Positions 1 through 5,997 are shown, counted from the stretch's first letter. The stretch is 6,184 nucleotides of DNA from Bryobacteraceae bacterium (GCA_030044325.1 JASHWA010000015.1:1-6184); one strand, 5' to 3'. Translations and numbers: made by a program. Notes: generated by a model from the sequence alone, not told the origin.

Positions 1-719
1 CCTTCGGCGCCGCCATGACTCCCGTTGTGTTCGCCTACGGCGGATGGCAGACCAGCAGCTTCGTCGCCGGGGAAATGAAAAACTCCGCCCGCGACCTTCC
101 CCGCGCCCTCATCATCGGAGTCTGCGGCGTCATCGCGCTGTACGTTTCGGTGAGCTTCGTGTGCCTGCGCGTGCTCGGCCCCGCTGGCCTCGCCGCCACC
201 CACACCCCCGCGTCCGCCGTGATGCGCGCCGCGCTCGGCGAAAACGGCGCCCGCTTCATCGCTCTCGGAATCGCCATTTCCACCCTCGGATTCCTCAGCC
301 AGGGCATGCTCACCGCGCCGCGCGTCTACTTCGCCATGGCCGATGACGGCCTTTTTTTCCGCAGCGTCGCCTGGATCGATCCGCGCACCGCCGCGCCCGT
401 CGTCGCCATCGTCTTGCAGGGCGTGATCGCCATGATCATCGCCGTTTCCGGCCGCTATGAGCAGATTCTGAACTACGTCACCTCGGTCGACTTTATCCTG
501 TTCGGGATGACCGGAATCTCCCTCATCGTCTTCCGCGCCCGCAAGCCCCGGTCCGAAGGTTTCCGCGCGCCCGGCCATCCCTTCACCACCCTCGCCTTCG
601 TCCTCTCGTGTTTTCTGGTGGTCGCCGGCACCGTCTACAAATATCCCGCCAACAGCGCCATCGGCCTGGCGATTCTGTGCACCGGCGTGCCCGCGTATTT
701 CATCTGGAGAAAAAAATGA
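1..719 (+). CDS. APC-family amino acid permease, C-terminal part (5' end outside window)
   Basis: This is the C-terminal 238 residues of a multi-spanning inner-membrane transporter; the open frame runs back to base 3, so the Met at 15 is internal, not a start. The stretch YGGWQTSSFVAGEMKN followed by ARDLPRAL is the conserved segment of the APC (amino acid/polyamine/organocation) superfamily around TM6, and APRVYFAMADDGLFF matches the family's 'R-x-x-x-x-MA-x-DG' loop. Counting from the Met at 15, hydrophobic segments lie near residues 31-50, 80-100, 126-144, 154-173, 190-208 and 213-231, about the number expected for the second half of a 12-TM carrier. It ends in a basic WRKK tail, suggesting a cytoplasmic C-terminus. 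The stop overlaps the start of the aminotransferase gene (ATGA), implying coupled expression and a substrate that may be an amino acid handled by that enzyme. Family assignment is firm; substrate is unknown. Confidence 0.9.
   Translation, partial: FGAAMTPVVFAYGGWQTSSFVAGEMKNSARDLPRALIIGVCGVIALYVSVSFVCLRVLGPAGLAATHTPASAVMRAALGENGARFIALGIAISTLGFLSQGMLTAPRVYFAMADDGLFFRSVAWIDPRTAAPVVAIVLQGVIAMIIAVSGRYEQILNYVTSVDFILFGMTGISLIVFRARKPRSEGFRAPGHPFTTLAFVLSCFLVVAGTVYKYPANSAIGLAILCTGVPAYFIWRKK
706..710 (+). promoter_or_regulatory. Ribosome binding site of the aminotransferase gene
   Basis: GGAGA, followed by five A residues and then ATG at 716, is a good Shine-Dalgarno at normal spacing. It lies inside the last codons of the permease gene and decides the start at 716. 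The same open frame extends back to an ATG at 608, but that extension lies wholly within permease coding sequence and gives Arg-rich, unconserved-looking peptide. Confidence 0.8.
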
Positions 720-1780
720 GCTCGCACTACATGCCCTGGGCCAAACTTCGCTCGAAGGCAACCTATAATCTCGCCACCAGCGGCGTCGCCCACTGGAAAC
801 TTCGCGACCTGCCCGTCACCCTCGAGGATCTCGAAATCAGCGGCCCCAGCTTCTATGGATATGAGCCCCTCCAGCGCGCCCTCGCCGCCCACGCGCAGGT
901 CGCCCCCGACCGCATCGTCGCCGCCGGCGGCACCTCCATGGCGAACTATCTCGCCCTCGCCACCCTCCTCCAACCCGGCGACGAAGTCCTGGTCGAGCAC
1001 CCCACTTACGAGCTGATCCTCGCCGTCCTGCGCTACATCGGCGCCGAAATCAAGCGCTTTCCCCGCACCCACGAATGCTCCTTCTCACTCGACCCCGACG
1101 CCATCCGCCGCGCCGTCACCCCGCAAACCAAACTTATCGTCGTCGCTAATCTGCACAATCCCTCGAGCGCCCTCGCCGACGAATCCGTCATCCGCGCCAT
1201 CGGCCAAATCGGCCCGCGCGTCCTCGTCGACGAAGTCTATCTCGACGCCGCCTTCGAGCGCGCGCCGCGCTCCGCCGCTCTGCTCGGCGAGCAGTTCATC
1301 GTCACCTCCAGCCTCACCAAAGTTTATGGACTGAGCGGCCTGCGCTGTGGCTGGATCGTAGCCGAGCCGCCACTCGCAGAAAAAATGTGGCGCCTCAACG
1401 ATCTGTTCGGCGTCATCCCCGCGCATTTGGCCGAACGCGCCAGCATCATCGCGCTTCAGGAACTCCCGCGCATCCGCGAAAACGTGCGCGCCCGCCTCGA
1501 TCGCAACCGCGCCGCCCTCCATCGCTTCCTCGATTCCCGCCCCGATCTCGAATCGCCCCGCTTCCCCTTCGGCACCGTCGTTTTCCCGCGCCTGAAGCAT
1601 GGAAGCGTCGCGCGCCTGTGCCAAATCCTGCGCGAAAAATACGAAACCACCGTCGTCCCCGGCGAATATTTCGAAATGCCCGACCACTTCCGCCTCGGCA
1701 TCGGCGGCGAAACCGACCCCCTCGAAGAAGGCCTGAAAAGACTCGCCCAAGCCCTCGACGAACTGGCTCCTGAATCCTGA
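716..1780 (+). CDS. Class I/II (fold-type I) PLP-dependent aminotransferase
   Basis: A 354-residue cytoplasmic enzyme expected to transfer an amino group between an amino acid and a 2-oxo acid using pyridoxal phosphate. Fold-type I landmarks appear in order: AAGGTSMANYLAL (residues 69-81, cofactor phosphate-binding turn), PTY with Tyr98, NLHNPS with Asn148, VDEVY with Asp172 (pyridine N) and Tyr175, SSLTKVYGLSGLRCGW with Lys202 as the Schiff-base lysine and Arg210, and FRLGIGG with Arg326 as the probable carboxylate-binding arginine. All key residues are present, so it should be active. It is somewhat short for the family (about 370-400), with a compact N-terminus. The start at 716 has a strong RBS and overlaps the permease stop by 4 bp; the GMC oxidoreductase starts 27 bp downstream. 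Specific substrate is not assignable; it could be an aspartate/aromatic-type, alanine-type or HisC-like enzyme. Confidence 0.9.
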   Translation: MSSHYMPWAKLRSKATYNLATSGVAHWKLRDLPVTLEDLEISGPSFYGYEPLQRALAAHAQVAPDRIVAAGGTSMANYLALATLLQPGDEVLVEHPTYELILAVLRYIGAEIKRFPRTHECSFSLDPDAIRRAVTPQTKLIVVANLHNPSSALADESVIRAIGQIGPRVLVDEVYLDAAFERAPRSAALLGEQFIVTSSLTKVYGLSGLRCGWIVAEPPLAEKMWRLNDLFGVIPAHLAERASIIALQELPRIRENVRARLDRNRAALHRFLDSRPDLESPRFPFGTVVFPRLKHGSVARLCQILREKYETTVVPGEYFEMPDHFRLGIGGETDPLEEGLKRLAQALDELAPES

Positions 1781-1807
1781 TTCCAGCCTCCTGGGTAAAC
1801 TAGAAGC

Positions 1808-3454
1808 ATGCCCCAGATCTCGGTTCCCAAAGAGCCCTTCGATGCCGTCATAGTCGGCTCCGGAGCCACCGGCGGCTGGGCGGCCAAACGCCTCACCGAA
1901 GCCGGCTGGCGAGTCGCCTTGCTCGAAGCCGGCCCTAAAATCACTCCCAAAGATTTCACCGAACACGTGCAGCCGTGGCAGTTGCCCTATCTCGGCCAAT
2001 CCCCCCTCATCGCGCGCCGCCGCCCCATTCAGAGCCTGTGCTACGCCTGCCGCGAATCGAACCAGGACTGGTTCGTCGACGATTTCGAAAATCCGTACAC
2101 GCAGGCGAAGCCGTTCCACTGGATTCGCGAGCGCGTCCTCGGTGGACGCAGCCTAAGCTGGGGCCGCCAAAGCTACCGCTTCTCCGATCTCGATTTCAAA
2201 GCCGCCAGCCACGACGGCTACGGCGACGACTGGCCGATTTCCTACTCGGAAATGGCGCCCTACTACGAAATCGTCGAAAAATACGTCGGCATCAGCGGCC
2301 AGTCCGAAGGTCTTTCCCAACTCCCCGACGGCGATTTCCTTCCGCCCATGCCGATGACCTGCGGCGAAGAGCTGCTCAAACAGCGCGTGCGTGAAAAGAT
2401 GGGCCGGGTCGTCACCATCGGCCGCGCCGCCGTCCTGACGCGCGCCCACAACGGCCGCGCCGCTTGCCATTATTGCGGCCCGTGCGAGCAGGGCTGCATC
2501 ACCTATTCTTATTTTTCAAGCCCCTTCACCACCATCGCCGACGCCCAGCGCACCGGAAAACTCACGCTCATCTGCGACGCCGTCGCCGCCCACATTCCCA
2601 TGAAGGATGGAAAAGCCGCGGGCGTCGCCTACATCCACCGCGTAACGCGCGAGCCCGCCGAAATCCGCGCGCGCGTCGTCGTCCTGTGCGCCTCGACGCT
2701 TGAATCCACGCGCCTCCTGCTCAATTCCAACATCTGCAATCAGAACGACGCGCTCGGCCGCTATCTCATGGACCATCACTACCAGGGCGGCGCGTCTGGA
2801 AACATGCCGATCGATGAAGCGCGCCCCTGGGCCGGCCCACCGCGGCGTCCCAACGGCATTTACGTCCCGCGCTTCCGCAATGTCTCGGAAAAAGAAACCA
2901 ACGGATTCATTCGCGGCTACGGATTTCAGGGCGGAAGCTCGCCCGCATTCGACACCGCCGCTCCCGGATTCGGCGTCGCGTTTAAAAACGCCGTGCGCGC
3001 CGGCCACTGGGACACGCATCTCACCGGTTTCTGCGAATGCCTCGCGCGCAAGGAAAATCACGTCGAGCTCGATCGCGACCGCGTCGACGCCTGGGGCATC
3101 CCCATTCTTAAAATGGATTGCGCCTACGGCGATAACGAAAAGAAATTATTCGCCGACAGCCAGCTTCAAGCCGCGGAAATGCTCGAAGCCGCCGGCGCGA
3201 GAAACGTGCGCATCACCGGCGAACCCTCCGTGTTCGGCTTCTGCATCCACGAAGTCGGCACCGCGCGCATGGGCGACAATCCGCAATCGAGCGTCCTCAA
3301 CCGCTTCAACCAGACCCACGAAGTGAAAAATCTCTTCCTCACCGACGGCGCCTGCTTCGTCTCCAGCGCCTGCCAGAACCCCACGCTCACCATGATGGCC
3401 ATCACCGTCCGCGCCTGCGATTACATCACCAGGGAATATCCCAAACAAGCCTGA
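1808..3454 (+). CDS. FAD-dependent GMC-family oxidoreductase with Cys cluster
   Basis: A 548-residue flavoprotein of the glucose-methanol-choline family, expected to oxidise an alcohol or sugar hydroxyl. The N-terminal Rossmann motif GSGATGG (17-23) with Glu40 binds the ADP part of FAD. RVLGGRSLSWGRQSYR (109-124) and VVVLCASTLESTRLLLNS (290-307) correspond to the two GMC signature regions. The catalytic pair is His481 (in HEVGTARMG) and Asn524 (in CQNPTLTM). A CHYCGPCEQGC motif (Cys220, 223, 226, 230) lies in the substrate domain, and a CYAC pair at 78/81; such Cys-rich motifs occur in bacterial dehydrogenase-type GMC proteins and may hold an Fe-S cluster. No signal peptide or TM segment is seen, and no small subunit or cytochrome partner is next to it. 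The ATG at 1808 has only a weak AGAAG ahead of it, but it sits correctly 16 residues before the FAD motif. It is probably cotranscribed with the permease and aminotransferase. Substrate and electron acceptor are unknown. Confidence 0.92.
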   Translation: MPQISVPKEPFDAVIVGSGATGGWAAKRLTEAGWRVALLEAGPKITPKDFTEHVQPWQLPYLGQSPLIARRRPIQSLCYACRESNQDWFVDDFENPYTQAKPFHWIRERVLGGRSLSWGRQSYRFSDLDFKAASHDGYGDDWPISYSEMAPYYEIVEKYVGISGQSEGLSQLPDGDFLPPMPMTCGEELLKQRVREKMGRVVTIGRAAVLTRAHNGRAACHYCGPCEQGCITYSYFSSPFTTIADAQRTGKLTLICDAVAAHIPMKDGKAAGVAYIHRVTREPAEIRARVVVLCASTLESTRLLLNSNICNQNDALGRYLMDHHYQGGASGNMPIDEARPWAGPPRRPNGIYVPRFRNVSEKETNGFIRGYGFQGGSSPAFDTAAPGFGVAFKNAVRAGHWDTHLTGFCECLARKENHVELDRDRVDAWGIPILKMDCAYGDNEKKLFADSQLQAAEMLEAAGARNVRITGEPSVFGFCIHEVGTARMGDNPQSSVLNRFNQTHEVKNLFLTDGACFVSSACQNPTLTMMAITVRACDYITREYPKQA

Positions 3455-3461
3455 CCCGCTT

Positions 3462-5228
3462 TCAGCGTGACACGCCGTCTCGAGAAACCTCGAGACCCAG
3501 CGGCGCCAGCAACTCCCGCAGCCGCCGGTCTCCCCGCAGCCGGCCGAACAGCGGGTCCGTCGCCACATACGGCGCCAGCGGCGAGCGCTCCTCGATCGAC
3601 TTCGCCACGTACTCAATCGCCCGCTCGATTTCCCCCAACTCCAGATAAATTCGCGAAAAAATGATCGGATCCACCCAATCCGGATACGACCGTAATCGCT
3701 CCACAATCCGCAGCGCCCCTTGGTGATCTCCCTGCGCCGCGAGAATCGCTGCTTCCAGCCCCTGCGCGAGCGGCGTCGGCGACCCGCGATGCCCCTCCCC
3801 AATCGCCGCCAACGCGTCCCCGATTCGCCGCCGGTGCAAATAGATCAGCGCCAGCATGTAGTACGGCTCCGCCGAATCCGGCTCCAGTTCCACCGCGCTC
3901 AACGCGCGCCGCTCCGCTTCCTCGAACCTTCCCGCCGCCGAAAGCGTCCACGCCATCCCGCGAATCACCCTCAGCGAGAGCGGATCCAACCGCAGCGCGA
4001 TGTCGAAAAACCCGATGGCTTCGTCGAATCTCCCTAGAATCGTGTGGCACGCGCCCTGCGCAAAGTGGCCGAACGCGTAACTCGGCGCGATCGCCACCGC
4101 GCGCCGCGTGAGCGCCAATCCCTGCTCCCAATCGCGATCGAAAAAAAACGTCACCCATCCCAGCGCCGCGAACGCCTGCGCCAGCCGCGGCTCCAGCCGC
4201 AGCGCCTCCATCGCCCCGCTCTTCGCCCGCGGCATCACCTCCGCCGGACGCATCACGCTGATCAGCGCCGAGCTCGCGTACAGATTCGCCAGCGCCGCAT
4301 GCGCCAGCGCATAATCCGGAAACAGCGAAATCGCCCGCCCGAACAGCTCGATCGCCGTTCGATTCCCCTCCAGATCCAGCCGGTTCGCCGCTTGCAGACC
4401 CTTCAGGTACAGCGTGTACGCCTCGATCGACGGCGCGCCGTCGCGCAGCGGAGGTTTGGGATCGAACCCCAGCGTCACGCGCAGCGTTCCCGCGATCGCC
4501 CCCGCGATCTCGTCCTTGATCGCGAAAATATCCCCCACCGGCCGGTCGAACATCCCCGACCACAACGCCAGCCGGCTCTCCGCGTGGATCAATTTCGTCG
4601 AAATCCGCAGCACTCCCGCCGCCCTGCGAACGCTGCCTTCGACAATCGTGCCCGCGCCCAGCTTGCCGCCGATCTCGCGAACGTCCGCTTGCGTATCGCG
4701 CAGCGTGAACACGCTCGCCCGCCCGATCACCTTCAGCTCCGGAACCGTGGTCAGCGCATTAATAATGTCTTCCGTGATCCCGTCGCAAAAATATCCCTGC
4801 TCCGGCTCCGGGCTCAGGTTGGCGAACGGCAGCACCGCCACGGTATTCGGATCGAGTGCCGCGACGCCCGTCTCTTCCAACGCTTCCCGCCGCGAAAATA
4901 CCGGCACATAACTGCCCGCATTCAGCGCGATGCGCACCCGGTCTGCGCGCCCCTCCGTTTCGTAATACTGATCCAGCTTGCGCCTCAGCCGCCCCGCCTC
5001 CACCCGCACGATCGAATCCGTTCGCGGATCGTACCCCGCGCCGCGATCGAAAACGTCCCGCCCGAGCGAATATTCCTTCAACTGCTCGCCCGCCAGCGCC
5101 GCTTCCACCGCGGCCCGCAGAAATCGCCGCAGCCGCTCCGATTTGCGGAATCCCGCGCTTCTGAGAATCCGCTCGAGTTGGACGCGCGCGTCGCCCGCGC
5201 TCGGGCTCGCCTCGCCTCCGCCGGTCAT
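3462..5228 (-). CDS. Winged-helix / TolB-like / TPR regulatory protein
   Basis: A 588-residue soluble protein with three parts. Residues about 14-111 contain SERLRRFLRAAVEAALAG, DSIVRVEAGRLRRKLDQYY and IALNAGSYVPVF, which follow the pattern of an OmpR/CadC-type winged helix (recognition helix 'V-x-R-LR-x-KL', then a C-terminal hairpin with G-x-Y). Residues about 129-245 begin TVAVLPFANLSPE and FCDGITEDIINAL, typical of the TolB/FlgO-like domain that accompanies such regulators and adenylate-cyclase-like proteins. From about 260 to 575 come several TPRs (for example FDEAIGFFDIALRLDP and FEEAERRALSAVELEPDS), a protein-binding scaffold. No TM segment joins the parts, unlike membrane-bound CadC-type relatives, so it is probably cytoplasmic. 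An in-frame TTG at 5264 would add 12 residues, but it lacks an RBS and falls in a likely -35 box; ATG 5228 is preferred. It is divergent from the receiver gene and convergent with the GMC gene (7 bp between stops). Role as a regulator is inferred; target and signal are unknown. Confidence 0.85.
   Translation of the reverse strand: MTGGGEASPSAGDARVQLERILRSAGFRKSERLRRFLRAAVEAALAGEQLKEYSLGRDVFDRGAGYDPRTDSIVRVEAGRLRRKLDQYYETEGRADRVRIALNAGSYVPVFSRREALEETGVAALDPNTVAVLPFANLSPEPEQGYFCDGITEDIINALTTVPELKVIGRASVFTLRDTQADVREIGGKLGAGTIVEGSVRRAAGVLRISTKLIHAESRLALWSGMFDRPVGDIFAIKDEIAGAIAGTLRVTLGFDPKPPLRDGAPSIEAYTLYLKGLQAANRLDLEGNRTAIELFGRAISLFPDYALAHAALANLYASSALISVMRPAEVMPRAKSGAMEALRLEPRLAQAFAALGWVTFFFDRDWEQGLALTRRAVAIAPSYAFGHFAQGACHTILGRFDEAIGFFDIALRLDPLSLRVIRGMAWTLSAAGRFEEAERRALSAVELEPDSAEPYYMLALIYLHRRRIGDALAAIGEGHRGSPTPLAQGLEAAILAAQGDHQGALRIVERLRSYPDWVDPIIFSRIYLELGEIERAIEYVAKSIEERSPLAPYVATDPLFGRLRGDRRLRELLAPLGLEVSRDGVSR
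3477..3496. other. Perfect 8-bp hairpin just past the GMC stop
   Basis: GTCTCGAG, loop AAAC, CTCGAGAC is a perfect stem-loop 22 bp after the GMC stop, within the last codons of the convergent TPR gene. It could stabilise or end the GMC transcript, but no T-run follows on the plus strand, so it is not a classical intrinsic terminator. A smaller dyad, GCGTG-A-CACGC (3465-3475), lies just before it. The function is not certain. Confidence 0.35.
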
Positions 5229-5235
5229 GGCCCCT

Positions 5236-5264
5236 AAATTAGCACCCGCGCAAGTCGCGGTCAA
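5236..5264 (-). promoter_or_regulatory. Candidate sigma-70-type promoter of the TPR gene
   Basis: On the minus strand, TTGACC (5264-5259) is 5/6 to the -35 consensus. A 17-bp spacer ends in TGC and leads to TAATTT (5241-5236), a weak hexamer (3/6) helped by the extended -10 TG. Only 7 bp separate the -10 box from the ATG at 5228, so the transcript would start at or next to the ATG and be essentially leaderless. AGGGG sits between, but too close for a normal Shine-Dalgarno. It is inferred from pattern only. Confidence 0.4.
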
Positions 5265-5280
5265 TGAGAATCCGATAGCC

Positions 5281-5301
5281 GTTAGCTAACCTCGCGCTAA
5301 C
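5281..5301. promoter_or_regulatory. Operator-like dyad GTTAGCTAAC with an extra half-site
   Basis: GTTAGCTAAC (5281-5290) is a perfect 10-bp palindrome. Its right half, GCTAAC, is repeated at 5296-5301, 11 bp from the first copy, about one helical turn and on the same face. It lies 17 bp upstream of the candidate -35 of the TPR gene and well upstream of the receiver gene, a suitable place for a regulator serving both. The binding protein is not identified; the winged-helix TPR protein itself is one candidate. Confidence 0.4.
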
Positions 5302-5342
5302 TTCCACCGCGATTCTATGTTGCATTACCATGAAATTACCTC

Positions 5343-5400
5343 CGATACCGCTCTCCGGGCGGATTGCCTCTGATCGCGCCGCCCGGTTCGAGCGGTACCG
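5343..5400 (+). other. Long hairpin in the leader of the receiver gene
   Basis: The outer arms CGATACCGCTC (5343-5353) and GAGCGGTACCG (5390-5400) pair at 10 of 11 positions. After a small internal loop (1 against 3 nt), CCGGGCGG (5355-5362) pairs perfectly with CCGCCCGG (5379-5386), leaving a 16-nt apical loop. The structure ends 28 bp before the start codon, and a T5 run follows 15 bp after it. It may be an mRNA 5' structure or a protein-binding dyad. It matches no riboswitch class I recognise. Confidence 0.5.
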
Positions 5401-5428
5401 AAAATCAGCGGGGACTTTTTAGGATGAA

Positions 5429-5866
5429 ATGCGTCAATTCGCCCAGATTTTATTGGTTGATCCCGACTCCGAAAGCGCCCGCGACCTCGCCGACACGCTG
5501 AGACAGCTCGAATGCCCCAACCAGGTCGCGCGTGCCGCCACCTCCGAGCAGGCGCTGCGCATGCTCGAAGACCGCGAGCGATTCTGGCGCCAGAACCCCG
5601 ATCTGATCCTGCTCAATGCCTCGACGCCGCATAGCGTGGGCCTCGAAGTTCTCGCTTACGCCAAGGGATTTCCCCTGTTCCGTGCGATTCCCGTCGTCGT
5701 TTTGGTCGCACCCGCCGATTACGAACAGGCTCGCCGCGCCTACGATCTCCACGCCAACGTGGTCGTCGCCAGGCCCAATGGTTTTACGGAATCCCTGGCG
5801 ACCCTCGACGCCGTCTGCCGCATTTGGCTCAAGCTGGCCCTGCGCGCCACCCCCACACAACTCTAG
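5429..5866 (+). CDS. Stand-alone receiver-like protein (degenerate response regulator)
   Basis: A 145-residue single-domain protein with the CheY-like order: ILLVDPDSE (7-15, strand 1 and acidic pocket), PDLILLNAS (57-65, strand 3), IPVVVLVAP (87-95, strand 4), and ANVVVARPNGF (109-119, strand 5). Length and motif wording resemble the Rcp1-like group of short response regulators. The phosphorylation residues are changed: Asn63 stands where the acceptor Asp should be, Val93 replaces the switch Thr/Ser, Arg115 replaces the conserved Lys, and Pro12 breaks the usual acidic pair (Asp11 remains). It is therefore probably a pseudo-receiver acting through protein contacts rather than phosphorylation. 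The start at 5429 follows AGGA (5421-5424); an ATG at 5424 is in another frame and soon stops. The final codon and stop, CTCTAG, form the left direct repeat of the inserted element, and the reading frame is undamaged. It is divergent from the TPR regulator; no kinase is nearby. Confidence 0.85.
   Translation: MRQFAQILLVDPDSESARDLADTLRQLECPNQVARAATSEQALRMLEDRERFWRQNPDLILLNASTPHSVGLEVLAYAKGFPLFRAIPVVVLVAPADYEQARRAYDLHANVVVARPNGFTESLATLDAVCRIWLKLALRATPTQL
5861..5866 (+). repeat. Left target-site duplication CTCTAG
   Basis: CTCTAG here equals CTCTAG at 5998-6003; the two flank the 131-bp inverted-repeat element exactly. This copy is also the last sense codon (CTC, Leu145) and TAG stop of the receiver gene. 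Confidence 0.6.
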
Positions 5867-5997
5867 GAGGTTGCTGAAAAACTCCAGCTACCCCCGCCCT
5901 CACGGGCAGGGCTGTTCCTGAAATCGTTGAATCGCCGTGGGCCATACAGCCCTGGCCGTCAGGCCGGGGGTTCGCCGACGAGTTTTTCAACAACCTC
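5867..5997. mobile_element. MITE-like 131-bp non-coding inverted-repeat element
   Basis: The ends GAGGTTGCTGAAAAACTC (5867-5884) and GAGTTTTTCAACAACCTC (5980-5997) are inverted repeats matching at 17 of 18 positions. An inner inverted repeat, 5890-5915 against 5946-5971, matches at 23 of 26, with a 30-nt centre (5916-5945). Both sides carry the direct repeat CTCTAG, as expected of a target duplication. There is no coding frame of note, so movement would need a transposase supplied from elsewhere. Terminal GTTGCTGAAAAAC-type sequences remind me of ends of some insertion sequences, but I cannot assign a family. Boundaries are uncertain by about 2 bp, because AG/CT of the duplication extends the symmetry; a 4-bp CTAG or 2-bp CT duplication would also fit. 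The element lies between two converging genes and may also influence 3'-end formation in both. Confidence 0.72.
5890..5971. repeat. Inner imperfect inverted repeat of the element
   Basis: The left arm 5890-5915 begins ACCCCCGCCCTCACGGGC, and the right arm 5946-5971 ends in GGCCGTCAGGCCGGGGGT; 23 of 26 positions pair, including an unbroken CAGGGCTGT/ACAGCCCTG. Each arm also folds alone: GCCC-TCAC-GGGC (5896-5907) and GGCC-GTCA-GGCC (5954-5965). Either strand read as RNA would make a very stable GC hairpin, followed after about 10 nt by five U residues. Confidence 0.75.

Larger units (their letters stand above)
5229..5428. other. Divergent intergenic region between the TPR and receiver genes
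   Basis: This 200-bp region has no coding sequence. From left to right it holds the candidate TPR promoter, the GTTAGC dyad, an A/T-richer stretch (about 5310-5342) where a promoter for the receiver gene would be expected, the leader hairpin at 5343-5400, a T5 run (5416-5420) and an AGGA ribosome binding site (5421-5424). I could not pick a convincing -35/-10 pair for the rightward gene; TATGTT (5316-5321) is a possible -10 with no good -35. Confidence 0.6.

Noticed and set aside
608..715. N-terminal extension of the aminotransferase by 36 codons
   Set aside because: It lies wholly inside the permease coding sequence, is Arg/His-rich, and the ATG at 716 has a clear GGAGA at the right distance.
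1085..2119. 344-codon open frame on the - strand
   Set aside because: It runs opposite both the aminotransferase and the start of the GMC gene, crossing their boundary, and gives a Gly/Ala/Asp/Glu-rich product without motifs.
3613..4563. 316-codon open frame on the - strand in another frame of the TPR gene
   Set aside because: Gly/Ala/Arg-rich low-complexity product lying wholly inside a gene with good motifs.
4044..5237. 397-codon open frame on the + strand opposite the TPR gene
   Set aside because: Its product is very rich in Arg, Pro and Gln with no domain pattern, as expected of the reverse complement of GC-rich coding sequence; the minus strand has clear winged-helix, TolB-like and TPR motifs.
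5229..5264. TTG start adding 12 residues to the TPR protein
   Set aside because: No ribosome binding site, rare start codon, and it overlaps a plausible -35 box; ATG 5228 lies before the first recognisable domain.
5320..5348. TTGCAT-17 bp-CGATAC as promoter of the receiver gene
   Set aside because: Only the TTG of the -35 box matches and the -10 box is poor; no better pair was found, so none is called.
5424..5501. Short 25-codon frame starting at the ATG in AGGATGAAATG
   Set aside because: It overlaps the receiver start in another frame and its product shows no features; the AGGA serves the ATG at 5429.
5890..5987. The inner hairpin of the element as a standard intrinsic terminator
   Set aside because: The five T residues lie about 10 nt beyond the stem and are part of the terminal inverted repeat; flanking direct repeats fit a mobile element better, although an effect on transcript ends is possible.
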